Assembly (NCBI RefSeq): GCF_020404405.1
Contig: NZ_JAIZDA010000011.1
Span: 1-64,000 of the forward strand
DNA from: Novosphingobium sp. FKTRR1
Lineage (GTDB): Bacteria > Pseudomonadota > Alphaproteobacteria > Sphingomonadales > Sphingomonadaceae
DNA: 64,000 nucleotides
Reading direction: 5' to 3'
Part shown: positions 52,814-61,200 of the stretch, one piece after another
Position numbering within the stretch: the stretch's first letter is position 1
How the letters are laid out: every line of letters starts with the position of its first letter
Translations under genes and position numbers: made by a program
The notes under the pieces: model-generated
Databases searched by the model: none
The model's input: the letters and a program-made list of their open reading frames with translations, nothing else
Told to the model about the DNA's origin: nothing

Positions 52814-53443
52814 ATGGATACTGGCGTTGGCAACGGCTTGAAACGGCGTGATTTCCTGCAAGGCGCGGCTTTGTTGGGGCTGGTGCTCGGCTTGCCCGTC
52901 ACGACGCCAGCCCTGGCAGCCGATGCGATCCCGACCGGCCGCCAATTGCGGGTGCTTGATCGGGTTAGCGACATCGTTATCCCCCAGACCGGTACGCCGG
53001 GCGCTTTGGCAACCGGTGTCCCGGCGTTTGTCGTGCTCGCTCTGGCACACGGACTTGGCGGCACGGGTGTGCCAGTCGCCGCGTCCGAATCCGCATTGCG
53101 GCCCTTCCTGCGCGCCGATGGTACGCTGCGCCATCTCGACTGGCTCGAAGCGACGCTTGACCAAGCGGCTGGCAGTGATTTCCTGCGCCTTGCGCCGCTC
53201 GAACAGGTGCGCATCCTGACCGGCATCGACAATGCTGCCTTTCCGCCCGGACCGCCGCTTGCCGTGCCATCGCCGTGGGCTTCGCTCAAGGGCCTGATCC
53301 TGACCGGCTATTACACCTCGCAAGCCGGTGCTGCGCAGGAACTGCGCTATGAACTTGTGCCCGGACGCTGGGATCCCGATGTGCCGCTGAAGGCTGGTGA
53401 CAGCGCTTGGTCGAACGACTGGACCGCCGTGGAGTTCGGCTGA
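52814..53443 (+). CDS. Tat-exported small subunit of a GMC dehydrogenase (gluconate 2-dehydrogenase subunit 3 family)
   Basis: A 209-aa protein with the Tat leader LKRRDFLQGAALLGLVLGLP and the family core LRVLDRVSDIVIPQTGTPGA, ending in YHR-like ELRYELVPGRWDPD. These small subunits escort FAD-GMC catalytic subunits through the Tat system in sorbitol, gluconate and glucoside 3-dehydrogenases. It overlaps the catalytic gene (TGATG) and starts behind CGGAG. The catalytic partner has no signal of its own, as expected. Confidence 0.88.
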   Translation: MDTGVGNGLKRRDFLQGAALLGLVLGLPVTTPALAADAIPTGRQLRVLDRVSDIVIPQTGTPGALATGVPAFVVLALAHGLGGTGVPVAASESALRPFLRADGTLRHLDWLEATLDQAAGSDFLRLAPLEQVRILTGIDNAAFPPGPPLAVPSPWASLKGLILTGYYTSQAGAAQELRYELVPGRWDPDVPLKAGDSAWSNDWTAVEFG

Positions 53444-55131
53444 TGCAAGATTTCGATGCGATTGTGGTTGGATCGGGCATCACCGGTGGGTGGGCGGCCA
53501 AGGAACTGACCGAGGCCGGGCTCAAGGTGCTGATGCTGGAACGCGGGCGTGAAATCCGCCACCAGCAGGATTACGAGACCGAGACCAAGGCGCCATGGGA
53601 ACTGCCGTTCCGTGGCCTTGGCGACAGTGCCCTGTATCAGCGCGAATTCCCGGTGCAGGCGCTCAACCGCCATTTCACCGAGTGGACGCAGAACCACTTC
53701 GTCAATGATCACGAAAACCCCTATGCCACCGCAGCGGGCAGCGCATTCAACTGGTACCGCAGCTACCAGCTTGGCGGACGTTCGCTGACCTGGGGACGGC
53801 AGTGCTATCGCTGGTCGGACTATGATTTCGGCGCGAACAAGCGTGACGGGATCGGCACGGATTGGCCCGTCCGCTACGCCGATCTGGCACCGTGGTATGA
53901 CAAGGTGGAAAGCTTCATCGGCGTATCCGGTGCGCACGAAGGGCTGGCGCAACTGCCCGACGGGCGGTTCCAGCCGCCGATGGCGCTCAGCATTGTTGAG
54001 CAGGCGGTGCGCGAGCGGATCGCGGCGCGCTGGCCCGATCGCTGCCTTACCATCGGTCGCACCGCCAACCTGACCGAGGCCAAGCCCGATGAAGGCCGCG
54101 CACCCTGCCAGTATCGCAACATCTGCAATCGCGGTTGCTCGTTCGGCGCCTATTTCTCCACCCAGTCATCGACCTTGCCAGCGGCGCAGAGCACCGGGCG
54201 GTTGACGCTGATCACCGATGCGGTTGTCGAGCGGGTCGATCACGATCCCAAGACCGGGCGCGTCACCGGGGTGCGGTGGCTCGATACCAAGACCAAGCAG
54301 CGGCGCAGCGCGACCAGCCGCATCGTGTTCCTCAACGCCGGTGCCTTCAACTCGGTGCATCTGCTGCTCAATTCGGCAAGCGAGGCGATGCCCGGCGGGC
54401 TGGCCAACAGCAGCGGCGTGCTGGGCACGCATATCATGGACCACGCCAACACGCTGTCGGCGATCGCGCTGATGCCGGGATTCGAGGCGCATACCACCTT
54501 CGGCAACCGCCCGACAGGAGTAGTCATTCCGCGCTTTCGCAACCTTGAAACGCTTGACGGGAACGGCTTTACCCGCGGCTATTCATTTCAGGGGGGCGCA
54601 CTGCAATCGGCGTGGACGCGCGGCAAACGCGCCGCCGGTCTTGGCGCGGAGCTGAAGCAGGAACTGCACCGTCCCGGACCTTGGCGGATGGTGCTGGTCG
54701 CCTTTGCCGAAAGCCTGCCACGGGCGACCAACCGGCTGTCGCTGCACAAGAGCGCGACCGATGCCAACGGCCTGCCGCAGCTTGAGATCGCGTTCGAACA
54801 CGGCGCGCAGGAACGCGCCGCGCTGGCCGATGCCAAGGCCGAAGCTGCCGCCATGCTCACCGCTGCGGGCGGCAATGTGGTGATGGGACTGGACCAGCCT
54901 GGGCCGGGCGGCACCGCCATCCACGAGATGGGTGGCGCGCGCATGGGTTGGGATGCGAAAACCAGCGTGCTCAACCGCTTCAGTCAGGCGCATGACGTGC
55001 CCAATCTGTTCGTGACCGACGGCGCGCAAATGAGTTCCTCGGCCTGCCAGAACCCCTCGCTGACTTATATGGCGCTGACCGCGCGCGCGTGTGACCACGC
55101 GGTCGGACTGCTCAAGGCCGGGACAATCTGA
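53443..55131 (+). CDS. GMC family FAD dehydrogenase, probable glycoside 3-dehydrogenase catalytic subunit
   Basis: A 562-aa flavoenzyme. The FAD motif DAIVVGSGITGGWAAKELTEAG is at the N-terminus, GGRSLTWGRQCYRW is the flavin-attachment region, CQYRNICNRGCSFGAY is a cysteine pattern seen in gluconate/glucoside dehydrogenases, and the C-terminal IHEMGGARMG and SACQNPSLTYMAL hold the catalytic His/Asn. With the small Tat subunit it matches periplasmic glucoside 3-dehydrogenases that make 3-keto-glycosides. A cytochrome c subunit, usual in these complexes, is not encoded beside it. Confidence 0.85.
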   Translation: MQDFDAIVVGSGITGGWAAKELTEAGLKVLMLERGREIRHQQDYETETKAPWELPFRGLGDSALYQREFPVQALNRHFTEWTQNHFVNDHENPYATAAGSAFNWYRSYQLGGRSLTWGRQCYRWSDYDFGANKRDGIGTDWPVRYADLAPWYDKVESFIGVSGAHEGLAQLPDGRFQPPMALSIVEQAVRERIAARWPDRCLTIGRTANLTEAKPDEGRAPCQYRNICNRGCSFGAYFSTQSSTLPAAQSTGRLTLITDAVVERVDHDPKTGRVTGVRWLDTKTKQRRSATSRIVFLNAGAFNSVHLLLNSASEAMPGGLANSSGVLGTHIMDHANTLSAIALMPGFEAHTTFGNRPTGVVIPRFRNLETLDGNGFTRGYSFQGGALQSAWTRGKRAAGLGAELKQELHRPGPWRMVLVAFAESLPRATNRLSLHKSATDANGLPQLEIAFEHGAQERAALADAKAEAAAMLTAAGGNVVMGLDQPGPGGTAIHEMGGARMGWDAKTSVLNRFSQAHDVPNLFVTDGAQMSSSACQNPSLTYMALTARACDHAVGLLKAGTI

Positions 55132-55142
55132 TCCGGCCTTGA

Positions 55143-55170
55143 CAGGAATCGTAGTTCTAATTTAAGAACT
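55143..55170. promoter_or_regulatory. Shared operator site 4 with overlapping palindrome (Rieske gene)
   Basis: CAGGAA-TCGTAG-TTCTAA matches the cluster consensus with one change (GGAA at 55145-55148, TTCT at 55155-55158). A second palindrome, AGTTCT-AATTTA-AGAACT (55153-55170), overlaps its right half. The site is about 190 bp upstream of the Rieske gene, before the structured leader. Confidence 0.65.
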
Positions 55171-55173
55171 CGT

Positions 55174-55291
55174 GTCCCTGATCAAGGGACAACAGCCTGG
55201 TGACCGGAACGAAAAAGTCCGGTCTGGGGCGTCGCCGCAATAGCGGTCTCGTCTGCAGGCCCCACAGCGTTCGCAAGGGGTGGTCCTTGCG
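55174..55291 (+). ncRNA. Possible structured leader RNA of the Rieske oxygenase gene
   Basis: Consecutive perfect inverted repeats: GTCCCT/AGGGAC (55174-55190), GACCGGA/TCCGGTC (55202-55224), TGGGGC/GCCCCA (55225-55264) enclosing CCGC/GCGG (55235-55246), and CGCAAGG/CCTTGCG (55272-55291). Together they would fold into several hairpins in a row, starting downstream of operator site 4 and ending 65 bases before the start codon. I recognise no known riboswitch class. Transcription across it is assumed. Confidence 0.45.
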
Positions 55292-55356
55292 GTGGGTGCG
55301 GGGATGCAGCGAATGATGACCGGTATCCTTGCGCCCTCCATTTCAGGAGTGGATCA

Positions 55357-56388
55357 ATGGCGGCGTCACAATTCGTTCAAAATGCATGGTACATGGCGGC
55401 ATGGGCTCAGGAAGTGCCCGATGGTGGCTTCCTGGCGCGCAAGCTGCTTGGCAAGCCGTGGTTGCTGGTTCGTTCGGAACAGGGTGACTGGGCGATGCTG
55501 GCGGACCGCTGTCCGCATCGTTTCGCGCCGCTCAGCCGGGGCAAGCGCGTGGCCGACACCATTGCCTGCGGCTACCACGGACTGACCTTCGGCTTCGACG
55601 GTGCCTGTGTGTTCAATCCGTTTGGCAAAGACGTGCCGAGCGCAGCGCGTGTTGCAACGTACGCACTGGTTGAACGATACGGAGCCCTGTGGTTCTGGCC
55701 GGGCGACGCAGCCTTGGCCGATCCGAAGACGATCCCAGACTTTTCCTTCATCGAGGATGCGCACGATGCACGCGACTGGCTGGTCATGGATGTCAATTAC
55801 GAGCTGATATCCGACAATCTGCTCGATCTCAGCCACGCCGAATTCCTCCATACCGAGACGTTCGGCGTGAACGGCGCGCTGTTCGAGTTCGGGGTCCAGA
55901 GCGTCACGACCGACGATGACGGTTCGGTCTGGAACCGCTGGGACATGCCCAATTCGCGCGCGCCGGAATGGGCCACAGCGATCGTGGGCGAGGGAGTTCC
56001 GATCGATCAATGGTTGCATATCCGCTGGAACGCGCCTGCGTCGCTTGCGCTGCACATCGGCATGGCGCGTGCCGGTTCGAACGGTGCCGATCCGATCATG
56101 CCACCAATGGCCAATCCGCACATCCTCACGCCCGAAACCGACACCACCACGCACTACTTCTTCACGCGCGGACACGGCGAGGAGGCGGCAGCGATGGCGC
56201 GCAAGGTGTTTCTCGAGGAGGACGAGCCGATGATCTGCGCCCAGCAGCAAGCGATGGCGGGAGCGGACTTTTGGGATTTGCACCCGGTGATCCTGCCTTC
56301 GGATGCGGCCGGCATCCGCGCGCGGCGTCGGCTTATGCAGATGCGGCGTGCGGAGGCGGATCAGCCAACCGCCACTCCGGCCGTGTAG
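55357..56388 (+). CDS. Rieske non-haem iron oxygenase alpha subunit (VanA-like)
   Basis: A 343-aa oxygenase. Rieske 2Fe-2S ligands are CPHRF (Cys-x-His) and CGYHGL (Cys-x2-His). The mononuclear iron site lies in ISDNLLDLSHAEFLHTE. The length and NAWYMAAWAQEV start resemble vanillate-type O-demethylases. AGGAG precedes ATG 55357. It likely attacks a methoxylated or ring substrate released from a glycoside. No ferredoxin reductase is encoded in the window. The last 28 bases overlap the opposite-strand GH43 gene. Confidence 0.88.
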   Translation: MAASQFVQNAWYMAAWAQEVPDGGFLARKLLGKPWLLVRSEQGDWAMLADRCPHRFAPLSRGKRVADTIACGYHGLTFGFDGACVFNPFGKDVPSAARVATYALVERYGALWFWPGDAALADPKTIPDFSFIEDAHDARDWLVMDVNYELISDNLLDLSHAEFLHTETFGVNGALFEFGVQSVTTDDDGSVWNRWDMPNSRAPEWATAIVGEGVPIDQWLHIRWNAPASLALHIGMARAGSNGADPIMPPMANPHILTPETDTTTHYFFTRGHGEEAAAMARKVFLEEDEPMICAQQQAMAGADFWDLHPVILPSDAAGIRARRRLMQMRRAEADQPTATPAV

Positions 56389-57968
56389 CGATAGCTGCGG
56401 AACTGCGCCCGGCCCTTGCCACAGGCGAAGAGGGCGGGGCGCAGGCTGGCCAGATCGTCGACGGTGTTGGCGTTGTAGCCTGAAACCTCGCTGCGCACAG
56501 CGTGGCGCACCCAGTCGCCCCCGGCCACGCGGTGGTACATCGTCACGATGTTGCGATCGTTGACGATGCGCAAGTCGATCGACTGGCCCGTTGCCACCGG
56601 CTCGGACCAGTAGCTGGCCTTGCCCCCGCGATACGAGGTCATGTTCTTGCCATCGTAGCCCATGCCCAGGAACAGCCGGTCATTGAAGAACAGCAGCAAT
56701 CCCGCCTCGACCCCATCCTCCAGGGTGATCGAGACCGCACAGTCATAACTGTGGTCGCCCACGGGATGGGTCAGCGGCGAACAGTCCTGCGGCCCGCTAC
56801 CCTTGGCTTCAAGGACCAATGCGCCATCCTGTACGCGCGCGCGGCTGCGTTCGCCGGGCGGCTGGTTGTAAAAGCGCCACCGGGTGCCGAGCGCGAAGGT
56901 GGCGAAGTCGTCCGCCCAGACGATCCCGTGCGGGCCAGCTATCCCCTTGCGTGGCTTGCCGAGCGGCCGGGCAAGGTCGCGCCCCAGCGCTACCGGCCAG
57001 CCGTCCTTCGACCACCCGACCGGTTCGAGCAGCGTCTGGCGACCCAGCGTGCGATAGCCGTTCTCATAGCCGTGGTAGATCATCCACCAGTCGCCCGCCG
57101 GTCCTTCGAAGATCGACGCGTGGCCGCGCGAATGCCACTTCTCGGCTGCGTTGAGCGTATGGACGATGGGGTTGTGCGGGCAATCCTCCCACGGGCCGTA
57201 GATCGACCGCGAGCGCGCAACCGCAACCATGTGTCCGGTCGGCGGCCCGCCGGTGCCCCCTACGGCGGTGACCAGATAGAAGTAGTCGCCACGCCGGAAC
57301 AGCTTTGGCCCTTCGAGCGAATAGGCCTCGACCACCCAGTTGTCGGGGTACTTCCAGCCTGCATAGGCCGGGACAACCGGGCCGTCGGTGGACAGGCCAT
57401 CGTCGGACAGGCGCACGCGGTTGACGCCCGACAGGAACAGGTGCCGCTTGCCATCCTCGTCCACAACGTGGCCGGGATCGATCAACTCGCCGATGCCAAG
57501 GTCGATCGGCTTGCTCCACGGACCCCGGATGCTGTCGGCATGGATCACGAAGATGTTGGCGAAGCTTTTCAGCCCGGTTGACCAAGGCGCCGCCATGAAC
57601 GGGATATAGATGAAGTACCGGCCTGCATGCTTGACGAGATCGACCGCGAACACGGTGCCGAGCGGTTCATCGAGCGCGGTGCATACCGGCGCCCAGTTGA
57701 CCAGATCGCGCGAGTGCCAGATCAGCAGGCCGGGCGATGCCTCGAACGAGGAATGGGTCAGGTAGTAATCGTCACCATCCTTGAGAACGGTCGGATCGGG
57801 GAAATCCCCGGCCAGCACGGGGTTGAGGAACGTGCCATTGCCAAGATCGGCGTGGCGTTGTTCGGTGGGGGTGACTGCGGCTGGCGTTCGGCCAATGGCG
57901 CCGGTCGGCAAAGCAAGCCCGAGGCTGCCCGTCGCGCCGAGCGCCAGCGCCGAACGCCGATCGATCAC
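56361..57968 (-). CDS. Tat-exported GH43-like glycoside hydrolase
   Basis: A 535-aa protein with a Tat-like leader (IDRRSALALGATGSLGLALP) and a five-bladed propeller of GH43 type: the general base Asp in AGDFPDPTVLKDGDDYY, the pKa Asp in ELIDPGHVVDEDG, and the acid Glu in YSLEGPKLFRRGDY. A C-terminal beta-sandwich starts at about residue 345. Probably a xylosidase/arabinosidase-like enzyme that trims pentose decorations in the periplasm. It starts at GTG 57968, overlapping the DUF6379-like stop by four bases. Confidence 0.87.
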   Translation of the reverse strand: MIDRRSALALGATGSLGLALPTGAIGRTPAAVTPTEQRHADLGNGTFLNPVLAGDFPDPTVLKDGDDYYLTHSSFEASPGLLIWHSRDLVNWAPVCTALDEPLGTVFAVDLVKHAGRYFIYIPFMAAPWSTGLKSFANIFVIHADSIRGPWSKPIDLGIGELIDPGHVVDEDGKRHLFLSGVNRVRLSDDGLSTDGPVVPAYAGWKYPDNWVVEAYSLEGPKLFRRGDYFYLVTAVGGTGGPPTGHMVAVARSRSIYGPWEDCPHNPIVHTLNAAEKWHSRGHASIFEGPAGDWWMIYHGYENGYRTLGRQTLLEPVGWSKDGWPVALGRDLARPLGKPRKGIAGPHGIVWADDFATFALGTRWRFYNQPPGERSRARVQDGALVLEAKGSGPQDCSPLTHPVGDHSYDCAVSITLEDGVEAGLLLFFNDRLFLGMGYDGKNMTSYRGGKASYWSEPVATGQSIDLRIVNDRNIVTMYHRVAGGDWVRHAVRSEVSGYNANTVDDLASLRPALFACGKGRAQFRSYRYTAGVAVG

Positions 57969-58357
57969 GCGGCCACCTTCACGACCTTCTGGTCGAAATT
58001 GAAGGATGGGAACGGCATGTAGCTGATCCGCAGCTTCTGTTGCAGCGACAACGTATGCTCGCCCTCAGGGAAGCCGCCGGGCAGGTCCACGCTGATCGTG
58101 GCCGGAGCGCCGAACGCCCAGCGCCGGTCATAGGCGGTTTCCATCTCGTCCAGCGTCAGTGGGCCATTGCCTTCGTCGAAACGCACTGCAGCGCGCGGCA
58201 GCGCCTCACCATCGATGGAAACGTTCAGTTCCTCGATCATCGACAGCCCGAGGCCGCGATAATAGCCAAGCTTGGCGGCAAAGGCGAAGCCCGTGGGCGC
58301 ATCGAGCGGGCCGGTGTTGTGCAGGCTTGCCGCATCGATCAGGTAACGGTCGAACAT
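57965..58357 (-). CDS. DUF6379-like small subunit, proposed C-glycoside deglycosidase beta subunit (copy 1)
   Basis: A 130-aa cytoplasmic beta-sandwich protein: YYRGLGLSMIEELNVSIDGE, LTLDEMETAYDRRWAFG and FPEGEHTLSLQQKLRISYMPFP. This is the pattern of the small subunit (DUF6379) of C-glycoside deglycosidases such as CarBC, DfgAB and DgpBC. The upstream isomerase-like gene overlaps it by one base (TGATG), as expected for a heteromeric enzyme. The paralogue at 61276 is only distantly similar, so the two may serve different substrates. Confidence 0.72.
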   Translation of the reverse strand: MFDRYLIDAASLHNTGPLDAPTGFAFAAKLGYYRGLGLSMIEELNVSIDGEALPRAAVRFDEGNGPLTLDEMETAYDRRWAFGAPATISVDLPGGFPEGEHTLSLQQKLRISYMPFPSFNFDQKVVKVAA

Positions 58358-59358
58358 CAGGCGATCTCCCCTTCGGCTTGTGCAATCAGGCGCGTGAACA
58401 TGGCGTGCTGGCGGCGGACTTGCTCGCGGCTGTCGACGGGTTGGGCATCCTGCACCCAGCGGTTGCCTTCGTATTCGCTGGACAACGTTCCTTCCCAGCC
58501 AGCCTTGACCAGCTCGGGAATTACTTCGTCATAGGCGATCGAAGGGTCGTTGGCTTCGGCGGTCATGCCATAGAACTTGGCCTGAATATGACGGAAATAG
58601 GGGGCGTAATCGCCGATGCGCCTGGGGTTGGCGAAGGGCGCGTGGCGCAGCGTCTCGGCCATCCGCACTTCGGCGGCGTTGCCCTGCAGTTTCACCGCCA
58701 CTTCGTAGATCGTGTATTCGCTCATGATCTTGGCTTCGTGCTGGTCGACGATGAACTGGGTCACTTCCGGGCGCGCGCCTTCGCGCTCGAACCGGGCGCG
58801 GAATTCGGGCGGGTAGTGCTTCATGAAGATGCCCATGTCGGGCAGGATGCCAAGGTGCTTGGTGCCAAGCCGGTCGGCCACCTCGATCGTGCGCAGGATC
58901 CAGGCGTGCTCAAGATGCCATGGCGCGTGGACTTCGACACCCATATGCACGTCAAGCTGTTCGGCATAGGGCACGCAGCGTTCCAGAATGTCGGGGCGCA
59001 CGAACACCAGCACGCGCATGTTGCGGATGCCAAGGCGGTTGCACAGCACCAGATCGCGGCGGATGCTCTCGACCTGCTCATCGTCGCTGAGCAATTCGCC
59101 CTTGCGCAGCTTGGTGTCGAGAAACATGTCATAACAGGTGAAGTGCGCGCCGTGGCGGGCCAGCAAGTCCTGCCATTCGCCCACTTGCGCGTCGGTGATG
59201 TGCGGGAAGGTGGGCATGTTCTGTTCGGGCAGGATCTCGATACCCGTAGCCCCGATCGAGGCGGCAAAGGACACGCAGTCCTCGACGCTCATCTGACCAA
59301 GGAACATCTCTTCCTGAAAGCTGTAAAGGCTGACGCCCCGTTTGATTTTGGCTGACAT
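58357..59358 (-). CDS. Isomerase-like TIM barrel, proposed C-glycoside deglycosidase alpha subunit (copy 1)
   Basis: A 333-aa xylose-isomerase-like protein. Metal ligands E-D-H-E appear in GVEVHAPWHLEH, GILPDMGIF, YFRHIQAKFYGM and LSSEYEGNRW. The KFYGM segment after the His is shared with copy 2 and not with the ordinary isomerase at 49348. It starts at ATG 59358 with GGGGAG upstream, 19 bp after the GMC oxidoreductase gene. Together with the next gene it should cleave the C-C (or C-O) bond of 3-keto-glycosides using a divalent metal; the assignment is by family and context. Confidence 0.75.
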   Translation of the reverse strand: MSAKIKRGVSLYSFQEEMFLGQMSVEDCVSFAASIGATGIEILPEQNMPTFPHITDAQVGEWQDLLARHGAHFTCYDMFLDTKLRKGELLSDDEQVESIRRDLVLCNRLGIRNMRVLVFVRPDILERCVPYAEQLDVHMGVEVHAPWHLEHAWILRTIEVADRLGTKHLGILPDMGIFMKHYPPEFRARFEREGARPEVTQFIVDQHEAKIMSEYTIYEVAVKLQGNAAEVRMAETLRHAPFANPRRIGDYAPYFRHIQAKFYGMTAEANDPSIAYDEVIPELVKAGWEGTLSSEYEGNRWVQDAQPVDSREQVRRQHAMFTRLIAQAEGEIA

Positions 59359-59377
59359 TGAACTCCCCTTTGACCGG

Positions 59378-61051
59378 TCAGGCCGGTTTGTGGTGTGTGG
59401 TGTTGATGGATGAAAGTGCTGCTGGCGTGGCGCGCCCACGCGCGTCTTGCAGGATCAGTTCGGCAGCGCGCGCGCCAACCGCCATTGCCGGGCCGTTGGT
59501 GTTGCCTGAAATCGGATGCGGAATGATGGAGCAATCGACCACCCGCAGACCGTCGATACCATGGACGCGGCAACGCCCGTCGGTGACCGAGGTGGCCGGA
59601 TCAAGGCCCATCGCGCAAGTACCGACACCGTGCAGGCCGGGATCGACCATCTGGCGCAAGTCCGCGATCAGGTCATGGTCGCTTTGCCGTTCGGCGCCGG
59701 GCGTCCGTTCCTCCCCGACAAAGTGCGCCAGTTCGGGCGCAGCGGCCATGCGGCGCAGCGCCTTGAGCAATTCCAGCGCCTTGGCCTGATCATACGGATC
59801 GGACCACATCTGTGCATCGACCAGCGGTGGCTCGCGCCACGCGGCCGATGTCAGCGCGACCGACCCCCGGCTGCGCGGCCGCAGGTGATAGCCCGAGAAC
59901 GTGATGCCGGGGCGGTCCGAGATCGGGCTGCCGGGCTTTTCGGTCATCTCCTTGACCGTGCGCATGGCGAAGGGCGCGGCGGCGAGCTGGAAGTCGAGCC
60001 AGTCGGGGCGCCGCTCGCTTGACCACAGCATCGTCAGCGGCATGCCGACCCGCGCCAGAGGGCCGCTTCCTGTGAGGAAATAGCGCAAGGCATTGCGATA
60101 CAGCCGCCAGCCGACGAATTCCCGGTTGGTGCCCGGATCGTTGTGGAGATCATAGGAAATGCCAAGCTTCTGGTGGTCGGCAAGGTTCCGCCCGACAGCG
60201 GGAAGGTCGCGCGCCACCACGATGCCGTGTTCGGACAGCAGCGCGCCGGGTCCGATGCCCGAAAGCTGCAGCAGGTGCGGCGAGCGATAGACCCCGGCCG
60301 ACACGATCACCTCGCCATTGCAGGCAAATGTTGTCTCCTCGCCGTCGCGGTCACACACGATCCCGGTGGCGCGTCCGTCCTTGATGACGATGCGCTTGAT
60401 CTGGCACTGCGTAACGATGTGCAGGTTCGCCCGGTTGCGGATCGGGGCCACGAACGCCTCGTAGCTCGATGCGCGCTTGCCCCGTCGATCAACGGTATAT
60501 TGCGTCCGTCCGACACCCTCGGTGCCCGGCTGGGTGATGTCGTCAAGGCGCGGTACGCCCATGCCTTCGCACGCGGCCAGCATGGCGCGGAACACCGGCG
60601 AATCGTGATCCGAAGGGGTGATCTGCAAGGGTCCGTCGATGCCGCGCCCGGCATGGGCACCAGGATCGCGATAGCTCTCGATTTCGCGAAAACAGCGCGC
60701 GATTTCGGCCCAGTTCCACTCCGTAAGACCCGCCTGCGCCCAACCGTCGAAATCGGCTGGCATGCCCTGCAAATACCACGTGCCGTTGATCGCGGACGAG
60801 CCGCCGAGGCCTTTGCCATAGGCGTGCATCTCGCGCCGCCGACCGGCTTGCTGGACGACCGGGAATGTCCAGAAGAAGCGGGGGTCGCCCATGATCTTTA
60901 CGAAGCCACCGGCCATCTTGATGAACGGGTTCTGGTTGGTGCCGCCAGCCTCGACCAGCAATACGCGCATGGCCGGATCGGCGCTCAACCGGTTGGCAAG
61001 GACGCAACCCGACGATCCCGCACCCACAACGATGTAGTCGTATTGCGTCAT
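59378..61051 (-). CDS. GMC family FAD oxidoreductase (choline-dehydrogenase-like)
   Basis: A 557-aa flavoenzyme without export signal. It has FAD motif DYIVVGAGSSGCVLANRLS, GMC signature 1 in YGKGLGGSSAINGTWYL, signature 2 in SAGVYRSPHLLQLSGIGP, and C-terminal catalytic His/Asn in GLHGVGTCAMG and ISGNTNGPAMAVG. It heads the operon GMC, isomerase-like, DUF6379-like, GH43. A cytoplasmic oxidase of this type (CarA in Microbacterium) produces 3-keto C-glycosides, but ordinary alcohol oxidation of an aglycone is also possible. Confidence 0.87.
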   Translation of the reverse strand: MTQYDYIVVGAGSSGCVLANRLSADPAMRVLLVEAGGTNQNPFIKMAGGFVKIMGDPRFFWTFPVVQQAGRRREMHAYGKGLGGSSAINGTWYLQGMPADFDGWAQAGLTEWNWAEIARCFREIESYRDPGAHAGRGIDGPLQITPSDHDSPVFRAMLAACEGMGVPRLDDITQPGTEGVGRTQYTVDRRGKRASSYEAFVAPIRNRANLHIVTQCQIKRIVIKDGRATGIVCDRDGEETTFACNGEVIVSAGVYRSPHLLQLSGIGPGALLSEHGIVVARDLPAVGRNLADHQKLGISYDLHNDPGTNREFVGWRLYRNALRYFLTGSGPLARVGMPLTMLWSSERRPDWLDFQLAAAPFAMRTVKEMTEKPGSPISDRPGITFSGYHLRPRSRGSVALTSAAWREPPLVDAQMWSDPYDQAKALELLKALRRMAAAPELAHFVGEERTPGAERQSDHDLIADLRQMVDPGLHGVGTCAMGLDPATSVTDGRCRVHGIDGLRVVDCSIIPHPISGNTNGPAMAVGARAAELILQDARGRATPAALSSINTTHHKPA

Positions 61052-61120
61052 GGCCAAGCGCCACCGTCCTCTTCCATCCATCAGCATTGTTCGGCCGACA
61101 GCTTGCTACCGTGGGCAAAA

Positions 61121-61138
61121 TTAGAATATATATTCTCA
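61121..61138. promoter_or_regulatory. Shared operator site 5 (GMC operon side)
   Basis: TTAGAA-TATATA-TTCTCA; the inner 14-mer (61123-61136) is a perfect palindrome. It lies 70 bp upstream of the GMC oxidoreductase start on the minus strand. Confidence 0.75.
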
Positions 61139-61149
61139 TATGTCCAGAG

Positions 61150-61196
61150 CCCTGTTGTCACAGGACCGGCAATCGGTCTTGACCTTGCGACAGGTC
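61150..61196. other. Three small hairpins between operator sites 5 and 6
   Basis: CCTGT/ACAGG (61151-61164), GACCG/CGGTC (61164-61178) and GACCT/AGGTC (61181-61196) follow each other directly in the divergent promoter. They could be leader structure or extra protein sites; a chance occurrence in GC-rich DNA is possible. Confidence 0.35.
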
Positions 61197-61200
61197 ATAA

